Positions 1-22,900 are shown, counted from the stretch's first letter. The stretch: DNA of 64,000 nt from Owenia fusiformis (GCA_903813345.2 CAIIXF020000001.1:30619915-30683914), one strand, 5' to 3'. Translations and numbers: made by a program. Notes: generated by a model from the letters alone, not told the origin.

Positions 1-192
1 CCATTTTAGCGGATCGATCTCAGATTTTCAGGAATTCTTTGTAAGAAAATCTCGAACTGATTAGTTTTTCAATCATTCTGTATAAATGTAAGGTATCCAA
101 TGTATGATCACCCATTGGTGGGGACTTGTACACATTTGTGTCCTTGTATTACTATGAAAAAAGTCATGGTTATTGTCCATGGATAATTTCAG

Positions 193-1233
193 GTCCTGCC
201 CAGCTAAGAGACATCCCCGAGGGCTATGAACCAAAACATTGGGAGTATCATAAGGTAATGTCTGCACTCTGTCAGTCTCACATGTGCATCTTGTCACACT
301 CTATTCATTTTACAAAGTGATTCATTTCTAAATTTTAGGAATTAGAATCTGGTTTAAAAAATCAAAAGAAATGTAGAAACATACAAAACATGCAAAAGAA
401 CTGTAGAGCCATACTACGTATATCAGGTTTTAAACTAATATGGTATTATAGTTTTGTAAATTCTTCTCATTATTTGTTTCAGCACCCCATATCAAGGTGG
501 TTTGCACGTTATGTATATGACTCACCTGAAAAGGAATATGAAAAAGCACTTCACTTTATACACATGGATGCTGAAAAGCGAAAATATAGGTAAACTTAGA
601 GGCGACATCAAAATATCAATGTCTGATAAGAAACTAAATAAATTTAGTTTCCTATTCAACATATACATAAGTCGCTTCCTGTCCCATTCAAATATTTACA
701 GTAGAACATGAAACAGATCAAAAATTATGATTGATACAAAAATTATGATGGATATTTTAAACTCCACAACAAAAAATTACAAAACTCCAGGTTAACTTGA
801 TATTTTTACATTTGAGGTATTTGTTTTTGGGGGGAGGGTGGTCTCGGTCAAAACTAAATTTATTTAGCTTCAGAAATTGATATTTTGAAGTCGGCCCTTA
901 ACAAAATAAGAAAATATGTCGAAAAATATAATGTAACAGTTTAACACTTTTGAGTACTGTTTGTATTTGTATCCTGCATAAAATGAATAGTGATTTTATT
1001 CCACAACATTTATTGGTGGTCACAAATTGCGAGCTAGGCTTTAGTGAAATAATATTGTTTTTGAGCTGGTTCTTAATTTATTTTTAATTTCTAGGCTCCT
1101 TGAGAAAGAGGTACGCTACTTGATGGGTAAACGAGGAGATTCTAAGGGATGGTATTATGTGCCTATAAATGAGCGCCGCATACACAGAGCTATTGAAGAT
1201 CATGATGATAACTATGCTACACTCAGTAAATAA
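193..1233 (+). CDS. NDUFB5: NDUFB5 (complex I subunit SGDH), 3' three coding exons
   Basis: Accessory subunit of mitochondrial complex I (NADH:ubiquinone oxidoreductase), in the inner-membrane arm. Exons read at 193-254, 483-589 and 1095-1233. Each has a clean AG acceptor, the first two have GT donors, and the phases agree (2+60; 105+2; 1+138). The 102 residues include PEGYEPKHWEYHKHPISRW, DSPEKEYEKAL and RYLMGKRGD, which match the conserved C-terminal half of animal NDUFB5 (human has PEGYVPEHWEYYKHPISRW). The stop is at 1231-1233. The mitochondrial targeting segment and single membrane helix lie upstream of the window, so the gene is cut by the window edge and not by a mutation. The short matrix-type tail with WYYVPINERR is normal for the family. 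Confidence 0.93.
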
Positions 1234-1520
1234 TGCAGAAATTCATAGGACATTTTGTACATAGTCAATTTTATTTACGTTTGGCCAATGGACACACTGG
1301 TGTTTGCATACCATTTAGTACTGTAATGTGTTTGTGTCTAGCGGAATTGGATAGATTCAGAGAGTGGTATACATCTGGACTTATAGATTCAAATTTTCAG
1401 TTTGATGGCACATATTTAGATAGCCTAATCCCCTACAAAGGTAGAACAATATTTGATTTGTAAAATCAAAACTAATATCCAGCAAGCTTTTAATGCCAAA
1501 TCTTCATTGGATACTTTGCC

Positions 1521-1526
1521 AATAAA
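1521..1526 (+). terminator. Polyadenylation signal AATAAA for NDUFB5
   Basis: A canonical AATAAA lies 288 bases after the NDUFB5 stop in AT-rich DNA, giving a 3' UTR of roughly 300 bases (1234 to about 1545). There is no other conserved content in 1234-1560. Confidence 0.6.
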
Positions 1527-1848
1527 TTATTGAAAAATATTAAAAATATACTGGTTGTTATGTTTGTCAGTGAATACTTCTTTTTTGGATAGAATCATAA
1601 CTACATGTACTATTGAGAAGAAATATACAGATTCTCATGAATATCATTGAAATTATTGTTCACAGATATATAATGTTTACTTGACTTGCCCTTCAATCTT
1701 ACCTTGTCTTAGTCCCGGTATCTGTTATCATTGTAGCTAATACCAGTGTATAACCATGACAAGTATTACGGGACTTAAAATTCTTTTGTTTGAAGTTCAC
1801 AATGGATCAAAAAAGATCATTCAGTGTAAACCAGGCTCAACTCATTTT

Positions 1849-3015
1849 TATTAGCTCACATGGTGAGCTTTTGCAATCACTCACTTGTCCGCCTGTCTGT
1901 CCGTGCGTCCGTCCATCAACAATAGTGGCACGTTTTAAAACCTCTGTCGATAGGATTCCCAAGTTATTTTTGTTCAACATCAAAACAGAAAACTCCCTTA
2001 TGACTCCTGGTTCAAAAGCTCGCCTAATTTCAAGATGGCCACCATTTTTGTCTCGATTTCTTAGCTTTACAAATAATTTCAGGTGCCCTGCATTGTAAAA
2101 ATCCATGTCAATGTGAAGAGTAGTTGTATGAAATAATTTAGTTACAAATAATCAGCAAAAAATATCTGTTTTTTATTTTCAGCCATTTTAGTTAACATTG
2201 ATTTGTCCATCTGTCTTGCGAAATCCAGTTTTTGACCAACAATAGTGGCACATTTTAAAACCTCTGTCTATAGGATTCCCGTTTTAAGTAATCTTTGTTC
2301 AACATCAATACAGAAAACTCCTCTATGACTCCTGGTTCAAAAGCTCGCCTATTTTCAAGATGGCCGCCATTTTTGTCTTGCGAAATTCACTTTTGACCCA
2401 TTTCCTAGCTTTACAAATAATTTCAGGTGTCCTGCATTGTAAAAATCCATGTCAATGTGAAGAGTAGTTGTATGAAAAATTTTGTTACAAAAAATCAGCA
2501 AAAAATTGTATCCGTTTTTTTTTATTTTTAGCCATTTTAGTAAACATTGATTTGTCCATGTCTTGCTAAATCCTCTTTTGGACCATTTGCCTTAAAACCT
2601 CTGTTGATAGGATTCCAGTTTTAAGTTATTTTTGTTCTACATCAATACAAAAAACTCCCCTGTGACTCCTGGTTCAAAAGCTTGCCTATTTTTTCAAAAT
2701 GGTCGCCATTTTTGTCTCGTGAAATTCACTTTTGGCCCATTTCTTAGCTTTACAAATAATCTCAGGTGTCCTGCATTGTAAAAAGCCATGTCTTTGTAAA
2801 GAGTAGTTGTATGAAATAATTTTGTTACAAAAAAGTCGGCAAAAAATTATATCCGTTATGACTCCTGGTTCAAAAGCTCGCCTATTTTCAAAATGGTCGC
2901 CATTTTTGTCTCATGAAATTCACTTTTGGAAAAATTGGCAAAAAATTATATATTATTTTTTTTAATTTGTTGTCATTATAGCCATCATTCACTTTTGAGC
3001 AACACCATGTGAGAG
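1849..3015. repeat. Tandem repeat, unit about 325-337 bp, inside a TIR-like element
   Basis: The words GACTCCTGGTTCAAAAGCT, CAAGATGGCCGCCATTTTTG and CAGGTGTCCTGCATTGTAAA recur in order. The GACTCCTGG landmark lies near 2002, 2327, 2664 and 2860, so the spacing is about 325, 337 and 196; the last unit is internally deleted. The block is bounded by TTAGCTCACATGGTGAGC at the left and CACCATGTGAGAGTAG at the right, an imperfect inverted pair. A run of GTCCG-type words follows the left end. Related sequence (GTCCGTCCG.. with GGCTCACACAGTGAGCC) occurs inverted at 41,340-41,420. Short ORFs on both strands cross unit borders and resemble no protein. This looks like a non-autonomous DNA transposon with an internally amplified core. 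Confidence 0.75.
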
Positions 3016-3419
3016 TAGCCCAGTACCCATGGTACTATTTTTTGTAATATGGGTTCAATTGTTTACCTAACAGTTAACCCAGGCATATTCTTAAAGCTTT
3101 AAAATTTTGTGCCTTATTTGTTACCATGGAAACAATGTCATAAACTAATTCTTCAATTTGGAATAATTGTAATATTCAACTGATCCCTCAGTTTATGTCA
3201 AAACATATTGAGCGAGTTAGTGTTTAGGGACATTTCAAGGTTATTTTCACTGGCTATGTACAGAACATGTTGTTACAGTTGTAGAGCTCTTTATTGAACT
3301 GCATAGACTGCATGCCTTGTTGTTAATTGTAACGAAAGTCGATGTTGCCTATAACTTAATATATCCCATCATACAATGTTCAGGAGTGATATAGTAAAGA
3401 TCAAACAATTCAATTTTTA

Positions 3420-6327
3420 TGCATTAGATAACATTTTATTCTTAAATCAAGACATTTACATTCATACGTTTACACATACTATATAATATAGATGAATCAA
3501 ATTATTTTAAAACAAAAACACAAGTGAAAATACATAAAGGACGGAAAAAAGAACAGGTTCATATTATGAACATCAGCTTTTAGAAGAGTCAAAACATAAA
3601 TTAAGACATCAGAACATAAAGGTATTGTTTTGTCTTGAGAGAGTTAACTGATACAGAACAATCCAGGCATCATAACTTATTGTATTGCTAAAATCCATAT
3701 ATGGATTTAATTCGTTGTAACATAATCAAAATCGAAATTCAGTTTTGATTTATTCTTGTCCTTCCACTACTATTCACATTTTATGAATACCACTGGTACT
3801 GTTTATGTTTTACCTGTTTTTAAATATAACACTAACTGGCAACATATTTGGACTGATTGAATCTAGCAATATAATAAGTTACAATGTTTAGAGGCAAAAG
3901 TCATTTACAGCAAAGTCTATAGTAATATCAGAAGGAAGAGTCCACATCCTCCACACACACATAACTACCTAAACTGCTAGAAGCATGACAGATGAAAATA
4001 ATAATTAACTTTCAGAAATCACTTAATGTCAATTTGTGACACCTTAACAAGTAAATGAATTCAGTTTTCTTATAACTCCAGTCCCTCTCAATAATGACAT
4101 TCATCAAATACTCATTAATACAAACTATATATTAAATTATTGTGGTTTACTCTTGATATAAAAATAATCAACTAATTCTACACAATAGACCTCAAAAATT
4201 ATCTGTCAATGAGTGGCTTGAATAATTCCCATTTACTCAGTACATGTAATTCTATTATCTAGATGACATCACAGATTCTAACTAAACAAAAAAGATGAAG
4301 CTTGAGGTCTGATAATAAATAGTACTAAGCCATTGAGATTTCTTGTGAGGCACTGAAAAGAGCAAAAATTAAGCAGATCTAGATATTTTTTTTAATTGGG
4401 AGTCATCAGATAAAACATTTTTGTGTCTCAACACATTTGCCAAGTGACATCATGAAAAGCAATAAGTGTTTATGCAATTCCACAAAACCACAATTAGTTT
4501 CACCATTCAGGTAAACTTTGATAGAAACCTTGAAAATTCCATTGATCATATCTAATGAACATTAATTATGTGCAATTGCAATGAATAATCCATAAATGAT
4601 ATCTATAATATTCATACAAGCCCAAGAGAGCATTCACCTTTCTTACAATACAAGAACCCCAATGCAATCATTTATAAATAAGAGTTCTGATAAATGGTAC
4701 TCTTGCAAGACCTGCTTGTAAAAGACTCTTACCCTACACATATGAGAAAGAATGGTACAATTTGGGAGTGACAACTTAGACAACTCTACATGGTCTAAAA
4801 TATATGACTTATATAATGAATAGCACAGGGTATTTTGTCTTTTTTCTCTACTTAACCCCCAAATTAACAGTACTGAAACGACTGGTAACCAGGGTTCACC
4901 ACTAAGGTTGAAATCTTGTCCTATTTAACACATTAGTATTCAGTCCACTCGTTTTTCCTAAACCAAAACTTGTGGTCTTGAACCAAATCATCAAATAGGT
5001 ATAACACCTCAAATGTTGTAAAATACAATAATGGTCATACCCTTATACCAGTGCTAGTTCAAATATTGATCTAGCGATACCATATAAAGTATGCAAATTG
5101 TAAGTGCGCTTAATAATTGTGACTACATATTTCTGGCCCACTCCATCTGTATTCCCTTTGAGGACTCATAAACATGTTTAAACGGCCAGGTTCAAGTTTC
5201 AAAACAGTTACACTGTACAAACTTTTAAACATCCTTTACTCCATATAACCTGTACATTATAGTACACAGATAGTTCAGACCTTTCAAAACTTTAAGTGCC
5301 ATTGCACCATTGTAAATTAATACCTCAATATAAATCTAGGTAGGCTTTAATATATAAATATATTTTGCTTGTACGTTGTACTGACCAGTGTGTGCAAAAA
5401 GAGAGGTTGCATGAACGAATATAATTGCAACTCAACATTATCATATTATATGATAACACTTCTGTGTCTTCTAACTCCAGAAAGGAGGTTCAAATCTTCC
5501 GATGATTTACCCCAATGGAAAATACCTGAATAAGCCTATTTGCTGCACATTCTAATAACAGTCTATAATACTCACACAAGTAAGTCAAGAAAATGGTCTC
5601 AATATTTTGCCTATTGTTGGTCAATGGTAACAATAAAATTCTAAGTAGCTTAATCAACATAGCCAGGTTTCATGAAGAAAGAAGTCTAATTTTCAGGTGA
5701 GGGGCTCTAATTTTTCAGAAGAACTCGGAATTACTCAAGATTTTGTCCATTTTGCCAAAAATGCCTAATCTGACCAAATTTATGGCAATTTTATTTAAAT
5801 GGCATATTTTTCAAGAAAAGCCAATTCAAGTTTTGAATGAAATGTTGGTGTGCCAAACCCTAGAGCTCCCTCTGGATACATGTAGTTCAACCATCAATGA
5901 ACCCATGATGCAGGCTATGTATCAAAGCTTGACTCAATTAATCAAACTTAAAATACACTGTCCACACACAAGCCATGCAAATTATAATCCAATGGAGGTT
6001 GAAGCATTTTTTGTGTATAAGAAAAATAAACCACAATCTATTCGTGTTGCATTCATGATGACGATGATTGATTAACTGCTAGCAACTAATGACTGTTCAT
6101 CCAGATAAGTGCTAAATGCTGTTATTATCAGTCTATCAGCGTAATTCCATTGGAGGAAAAACATTGAAAGGCACGGCGATAATTTCTTAATATGTAATCA
6201 TCAGATATCTCATGTTTTTACTTGCAATGCAATCACTATAGCATTTAAGTCTTTAGTTCATTGTCTTTAATGATTGCTTGTAAGTCTCATCCACATTGTT
6301 TCTCAGATGACATATAGATGACTGTTG
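3420..6327 (-). other. PDE6D: Presumed long 3' UTR of PDE6D
   Basis: This stretch has no coding similarity on either strand. Read on the minus strand it runs from the PDE6D stop (6328-6330) to an AATAAA at 3435-3440 followed by AT-rich DNA. It is free of the obvious repeats found on both sides (the tandem block ends at 3015). A 2.9-kb 3' UTR is therefore plausible but inferred. The 110-codon plus-strand frame at 5743-6075 has no ATG near its start and no recognisable content. The NDUFB5 and PDE6D transcripts would converge across 1.5-3.4 kb. Confidence 0.4.
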
Positions 6328-15417
<9,090 letters not shown>

Positions 15418-16208
15418 ATCGTGTCCTATATTCTTTGAATCTTACGGATTGCTGTCGCTTTATGCATTAACAAATCCCATGAATTAGAAGGGTGAATTCC
15501 CTTGAAATACTTGCAGCTTCAAATCCGATCTCCAATGTCAACAATCCAAGATGTCTTCCATGTAGTTCGGTGCGTATGGATTTTTATGTTCCGGGTGTCT
15601 GATGTCAAGAGAATTTTTTTAAGGCGTTTGGTTTAAAATTTAAGTATTAATTTGAGATCTTCGCATCGATAACTATTGCAAAATATCAGTATATTATCTG
15701 GATTATCATTCTTCTTCTGGATTATGTTCTGAAGTGTTGCACTTTAGTGCATTTAGTGAGTAGGCTACGGGCTGAACTTTTCAAAATCACGGTAACCGGA
15801 AGTAAAATTCCAAGATGTCAGCCCCCTTAGATGAAAATTTTGTATCTATTTAATTTCAATTCTTTCATTGAAATAAGCCCGAGAATGCAAAGATCACTCG
15901 GATATGAAATATCCAACTTCTTCTACATAATATAAATATTAATTTCATGTTAGGTAAGCTTACATTTTCTCTCATAATAGAAAAATTTAGATATTTTCAA
16001 TTTTTATTTTTTTACAGATGTAATTTGAAGAATTTCAGCCATGTTAATCTTATTGAAAATAACATGGCAGAGAAACATCCAAATATAAGAGGCCACACAC
16101 TTTATAAGCCAAACTAGAAGCAATCCAAGATATACAAATGTCATTCATGTACATTATGAATATACTTTTCCATATTTTATTGCACAATGGTCTCCCAATT
16201 TCTTATTT

Positions 16209-16492
16209 TTGCCGTTCTACTGACGAAATGAAGCAGTGAAATGGACTCTAATGTTGTGTCAAATAGCAAGATAGCTCTTTTCGCTGACGACATTAAAGTA
16301 TACAGAGAAGTTAGGAACAAAAATGACACGGATGAACTCCAAAATGACCTCAATACAATACAAGCATGGGCTTCCAAATGGAAACTACAATTTAACCCAA
16401 ATAAATGTACTGTTCTGAGAGTGGGAAATATGAAACCAGAACCTACCTATAATATGACTGATTACTCCCGTCGAGAGCTACTTAGATTTTGA
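16209..16492 (+). pseudogene. Reverse transcriptase fragment of a non-LTR retrotransposon
   Basis: An open stretch at 16,241-16,489 encodes IALFADDIKVYREV followed by LQNDLNTIQAWASKWKLQFN and KCTVLRVGN. This is the catalytic FADD block and following region of a CR1/Jockey-type LINE reverse transcriptase. No RT domain is recognisable upstream, and the frame ends in a hairpin, so it is a short dead fragment. The 42 bases at 16,209-16,250 recur inverted at 63,959-64,000 with one mismatch, so at least one sister copy lies at the window edge. Confidence 0.8.
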
Positions 16493-16530
16493 AAGTATAC
16501 TTTCAAAATCTAACATGGTAGCTCTCGACG
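16469..16530. repeat. Near-perfect 62-bp hairpin
   Basis: CGTCGAGAGCTAC at the left pairs with GTAGCTCTCGACG at the right, and AGATTTTGAAAGT pairs with ACTTTCAAAATCT around a centre at 16,499-16,500. It directly abuts the end of the LINE fragment. It could be a small foldback remnant or a local inverted duplication. Confidence 0.7.
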
Positions 16531-16906
16531 TGAATAAATGACTGATACACGAAGTGGAAAAAATGTAATACTAAAAAACAGCAGTGTGGAAAAGATTTAG
16601 GTGTCAACATTGACTCGAATTTGAAACTCCCCGAGCTTGTTACAATAACTATAACTGACTATAACTATAACTAACTAATAACTATATTTTATAACTTTAC
16701 ATTTTCTTCATATGGAATGAAAGATGAATATCCACTCTAAATGTATAAGTAATGAAATGTATTGTACATACATGGCAACATGCTGAATTAAGGCTTCGAA
16801 AAAGTGTCAAAAACACTTTGATAGTTATATACAACCCTTAAGCAATTTCTAGATCCAATTTCTATTTTTCATTTACAGGTTAGTAAATACATTCTGTTGT
16901 TCAAAG

Positions 16907-19900
16907 ATGGCAATGCGAGACTTAGTAGATGCAGAATGTGGTGGCTCAAATGCCTTGATGAAAGTGACATCACACTTTACTCAGGATAGAGCAAGGAGAC
17001 AGGTACGTGATTGTGTATTCTTTTTTTCTGCTGTGGATCATTTATGGCACGATTCGAAATTAAATTGAAATTGAATTGTTGCATTTGCATTAAATTCATT
17101 TGTACAAGATCAAACTTTTACAATGCAAATAATAAGAAAAAATAATAAACTTAGTAGGAATCAACTGTCTAATAATGAATTGACACTTTGTTTTCAGGAG
17201 GGGTTGAGACAGGTTAGAAGAGCACATGGACCTGTGAGTATGGTTTTCAATTTAAAAAATGCAATGCAAAAATATACATTAACAATTCACAAAAACACCT
17301 ACATCTACAGCAAAGTAACTTGTTTAATATAAACAACCATATATACATTTACTTTGGAATTACTTTCATAATGTATTTTTAATCACAATTATTAAGCACT
17401 TCCCTTTTCAGGCTTCAGTTCCATTTACCGAGGCATCTGAACATGAGGTAATGTTTAATTTTGTATAAACTTTTTTGTTGGTTAAAGCTCCATTTTCCTG
17501 TTTGAAAACTGAACACCTCCATTCATTATATAAAAACCTGTTGTGAATACATTTACTAGTATGTACATTGCTTATCATTGTGGACAATACTAGAAATTCT
17601 CAAATATATTCAGTACATGTATCATGTATATAAAATTTAATGTATTAATAAAGATAAAATAGTTAATGTAAAATGACAAAGTCTACATGTATTTATTTTG
17701 CCTGGAATTTAGTGTTTTTTATTTACATATAAACATGTGTTTCAGTTGGTTAATGAGTTTTTGGCAGACCAGCGACAGCATGCGATGCCCCAGACATTCA
17801 GGATGGGAGAGTTGCTTCAGGAGATGCAGGAGATTGACAAAGCCAGAATGAGGCCTCTACCTCAGAGAGGTTAGATAGCATTTTTTCGTACATACAGGTT
17901 TTTCATTAACGACATCTTTACGCAAAATTTTAATTCTGGGACAGAAAAAATATCTGACTTCGCGTAACATGTGACTAGAGCTGGCATCGAATAGGATTTT
18001 AATGTCGACATGTCGGAGCTCTCGATCGACAACGATATCGACATTGTCGGGTCCAATGATATTCGAAAAATGAAAAAGATTTTGAAGAAAATCCGTCTGA
18101 ATTTTAGATTTTCTAGGCTTGCAATTAGCAATACGATGCACAATAGTCATCCTCAGTTGTATGTTTTATATTTAACTTACAGGTAAACCATGTTCAAGTA
18201 TCAGACTTTGACGAAAAAGCAATAAATAGACATAAAACTACGATTTCTGTTGCTATTTCCGGGCAGCCATTGAAAATAAATCTCGAGGGTAAATCTCGAG
18301 GGGCCCCGAGACCTAATTCGAGAGCAGGAAGTCGATTAAAACAAAAAAGAAAATTTGAAAATGTAGGCGGTAAAACTTCACTAAAATACACCATACAGCA
18401 GGTAGTAACAAAGATTTTAATTCATAGGGAAATAGCTTATTATGTTGTTCCGACTGTCGATCAAGAGGCGTTGTGTCGACATGGGTGTCGCAGAGAGCAT
18501 TCGACTGACAATCGACCATTCCGACATTTGATGCCAGCTCTACATGTGACGCAGATTTGAATTTTTTGTTTTCTCCAAGTTTAATCTAATAAATCGAGTT
18601 TATACAACTTAAACTTCAAAAAGATTGTGAAACGTACCTTAATAACGGCTTTGTATAAAAAACCTCCTACCTCATACCCACCTACCCACATACGTGGGAC
18701 ATGATACAGTCTTTGAAGGGTTCAATTTTAAAGATCTTAGTTTACTAAATCTTAGTTTATGATGAATTATAGATGCATTTGTAACGACCCTTGATAGCAA
18801 GTTGCTACTACATCCCAGCTGGGTTGGATCCCCATTCGGGGCATTGAATATTTAGCACACTTTCTTTCAATTTCTTTATCTGGCTTGTTGGACCTATGCT
18901 CGCGGTCGTTAGTTATTTATTCCCTTGGGCGCCCTCGGGTCATTACACATTAAAATGCATCCATATGCCTTTTTATGGATCTGTCATCTGTCTAGTCATA
19001 AAATAAAGCCGGAATTGTAGAAATGTTAATAATTTGAGCTATTTTGAGAATTAATAATCTTTGAAATTGAACCCTTCAATGACTGTATCATGTTCCACGT
19101 AGGTGGGTAGGTGGGTATGAGGTAGGAGGTTTTTTATACAAAGCCTTAATGACAGTTATTCTGGTGAAGCAATATGATAAAACCGGCACATTTTGCTTAA
19201 AACAGGAAGTAATACATGACGATTACATATTTTGGATATTATAGAAATTATTGAATGGAAATCAGTCTACACCCATGCCATCTATATTTAGATATACTAC
19301 ACTTGCGATTACATTTGATTGCATAGCCTGGATTTTAGAATTTGACATGGCATAAATGATGATGATTAGGATAAACAAAATAAAAACATGTGTAAATATT
19401 AAAATGGAAATAAAAAAAAGCATCAAGTTAAGCTATGATTTTATGTTCAAAGACTTCCTAGAAATGCTTAAATTGCACCATTATGAAGGTAAAACTCAAT
19501 AATGGTCATTATCGTGATCGCCCCGCTTTTTTGTCATCGCCATTTCAGGAAAACCACTCATCAGATTTTCTCCAAATTCACACACATGATAGAGGATGTC
19601 ATGTTCTAGAGCTGATTAACTTTGGGGCGGCCATTTTGTTTTCTGGCAGCTATTTTGAAGGTTTTTCAGAAAATCTTGTCATCGCCATTTAGCCTTTTTA
19701 TTTTTTCCTGAAGCCACTCAGTAAAATTACGTTTTCTCTGCAACTTGATGTCCAATCAAGATCATTCAAGTATCTATGTGTTCCTGACACGTTTTAACCG
19801 TTTTTATATGACATTAGTACTTGGGAGTTATTGGGTTTAGCTTGTCCAATCTTTATTCTATTGAAGGCAGAACTTTGGACTTACAAAATTATAATCCAGG

Positions 19901-22900
19901 TATGTGGTTTAGAATATGGAATTTTATTTTTGATTATAGCACCTGGTGTGGCGGAGTTAGCTCGCACTGAAAATTGGGCTCAAGAGTACTTAGACTCTGA
20001 ACAGCTAGCAGATGAATGGACAAGGGACTTCCAGGCCCACCCTCCTGCTTTACCCACCAGCCCAGAGGTTATCTCAGGCTCTGACTCTAAATGGGCTCAA
20101 GAGTACCTGGAGCAGAGTGAACAAAATACATGGTATCTCTCTTTTCCATCCTATGCAGTTCAATACTTTCCTCTGGTATATTGCTATCACATGACCATTT
20201 TACTGGATGAAAATAAAGGTTCAGCATTTTTGAGTGCATATGTCATTTACAATCCCAAAATTGTGTGAATGGTAAAATAGGCTGTGATATTTGGTTTCAC
20301 TTGATCTACATTAACCAAGTTACACAGATTCTAGGAGTAATCATGTTGTAGAAGTAACATTGAATGTTGTAATACATATTTCTAAAAGGTGCTTAAAGTT
20401 TAATCTTTTGTTTTAGGGCCCAGGAGTATGAGAAAGATCTCTTGGATGACACCAAGTGGGTGGATGAATATAAGACTGACAATGAACTCTCCAGGACAGC
20501 TAATGACTTACTTGGCAGTGTGGATGATCCTAAATTCTCAAACTCAGAGGTATTTTCTCAACTAGCTTAGCTTTTTTAGTGTAATGCTTATAGATGAAAA
20601 CATAATGATGACTTCATTTTTTCCAAAAATGCAATATCTCTGTTCTGACATTTATTGCTGTGAAAATTTGGTTTTATTTTTGATTAGATAAAGATTGACT
20701 GATTTTTTGCTTTCCTTTCAAAATGTGTTTTTGTCTTCTTGCAGTTTATGAAATTCATAAAGAAAATTGGGGATGGGGACATAACAATAAAAGACAATCA
20801 AGTGATAGATACACCAAATGCTTCCAAATGGGCTGATGATTTTACTAGTCAACAAAGTCAAAAGGTACTTTTCAACTGTATCTGAAACTGTTCACTTATT
20901 TTGTGCTTTCTCTACTGTTCTGTTCCATTTAATGATATCATTTTGAAATTCTTGTATATTACTTTTCTTGTTTTCATTACCTAACATCTTTTTTATTATC
21001 GTTTTTCTTGTATAGTTAACATGGTTTGGTGTGTCTAACATTTTAAAACGTATACATTAAGATTTGGTTAAGTTTCAGAATTAGTTTAGTGTGATGATAT
21101 TATAAATGATGATTATTTAATAATGGTATGGAGATTAAACCTGGATACATCAACATTTCTTGTTTTTCAAAATATTTGTTTAAGAGACTTGCTTATGTAC
21201 TTTCTTTTTTGCCTCTTACATATGAGGTTGGCAAAACAATATGGCTGCTACTTGATGTTAGAACTTAGAAATATAAGAAATTATTGCTACACTTTTAGTT
21301 TTCACATTGAGCACAGTAAAACAGTTAAGCATTTTCAACTGATCCTAACTGTTAATTATCCTGTTCATGTATAGAAATTGTAAAATCACAACCGTGAAGC
21401 TATGCTCAGCATGCTCACCAAGCATGTTTTTGTACCATAAGATAAGGTACTTATTCAATTTCTGCTTCTTGACTCAAAATTAGGCTGACAGTTATGCTGC
21501 TTGTGAAGATATCATATGCATTCATAGATAAATATCATATCACTCATAAATCATAGGATATCCTTTGATTCTTCCTGTAGGGTGGTTCATTGGCAGACAA
21601 ATGGGCTGATGAGTTCCAGCAGAAACAGAGAGATGTGCCCAATGATGCCCAATTCTGGGACAACCTTCAAACAGAGTGGGATGATATGGCCAGGTACAAA
21701 GATATGTTAATATTTGCCTCAACTGTTCTTGTAAAAGTAATACAAATACATTTCAGCCAAAAAATTCTTTTGATATTATTTTGAAGAAAGATTGTATAGA
21801 TTTTCCTTCAAATGTGGTCAGAATCTCCCTTTACTCAAACTTCCTTCATTATTACTAGACACTGTAGAGGAATTCTTGTCCCAGAGAAAAACTAGGTATC
21901 TTATTGAATGCATTTGCCAAGGAATTAGTAGATTCATCTCAGATCTGCCCTTTCCAGAGTGCCAGTACATATATATGCATGTGCAAACTCTTTCCAGAGA
22001 ATCTGGTGGAGATCATCCATGGTTGTCAGATTATCAGTCTACAATGGACATATACAAGGTAACAAAATCAAACTTTTTATTGCACTTTGAAAAGGTGCCA
22101 TCTTGTCGTTGTCTTGAGCTGTTGGGTGGTTGCCACATAAATCTTGTCATCAAAATCTGATTAGGGTTTGGGCAAAGAACTGATTACGTTTTGGGCCTAC
22201 TGGGTAAATCTTTGTTTCCATTTATATTACATATATGGTATAAATACACTGGACGAAATGCCAGTTAGGGTTTATGGTTCAGATTACACTGGATGAAGTC
22301 ATAGCTGGGGAATAGGGGTTATTTTCTAGTCACCTGTAGGGCATAGACCAATGAGAGTGAGGAATATGACACTGAATATTAATATCAGAAATAAGGTTGT
22401 AACTTTACCTATATTTTTTCTTGAAACAAACTCATTGAAAAGGTCAGAAGAAATATAGGATAAACTTGAATGAGATTATGTTTATAAAAGGAAGCTGCTG
22501 TGATATTCTAGTAGAATGAAACATATGACTCCATCATGTATGTTTTATAGGATTACAAGTTTGAAGAAGAGAACCCCCTGAGAGAGCACCCTGACCCCTT
22601 CAAAGAAGGACTTGAGAGGCTCCAGAGGGGAGACATTCCTAATGCAGTATTGCTGTTTGAAGCAGCTGTCCAGAAGGACAACACACATTCTGAAGTAAGT
22701 AAACTCTCACATATGATTTTTATTTTATTTATGAGGATGATTTTAACGATTCTAAAAACATTAAATAAGTGTAAAATTTTATTGAAAACCCAAAATTATG
22801 ATGCACAATAGTATTCAATAAGATGTTTAAATGAATGGAATAAACATGACATGGTAGACATTTTATGTACAGGTCTTATTTTGGAGATGATTTATGCTTA

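Larger units (their letters stand above)
15418..16878. promoter_or_regulatory. PDE6D/PEX5 head-to-head intergenic region
   Basis: The two start codons, 15417 (-) and 16907 (+), are 1.49 kb apart with transcription diverging, so both 5' UTRs and promoters must lie here or nearby. PEX5 seems to have a 5' UTR exon junction: TTTTCATTTACAG ends at 16878, 28 bases before the ATG, which implies an upstream non-coding exon. No TATA box or CpG-rich core is obvious. The PEX5-proximal half is occupied by a LINE fragment and a hairpin. Confidence 0.4.

Noticed and set aside
5743-6075. 110-codon plus-strand frame
   Set aside because: It has no ATG at its start, no similarity to a known protein, and lies in the presumed 3' UTR of PDE6D on the other strand.
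15481-15600. First candidate for PDE6D exon 1 (GATTTGAAGCT with a GCAAGT donor)
   Set aside because: Its only ATG frame meets a stop after seven codons; the block at 15,377-15,417 fits by sequence and phase.
17857-18560. 90-97-codon frames on both strands in PEX5 intron 4
   Set aside because: They lie inside a hAT MITE and carry no transposase or other motif.
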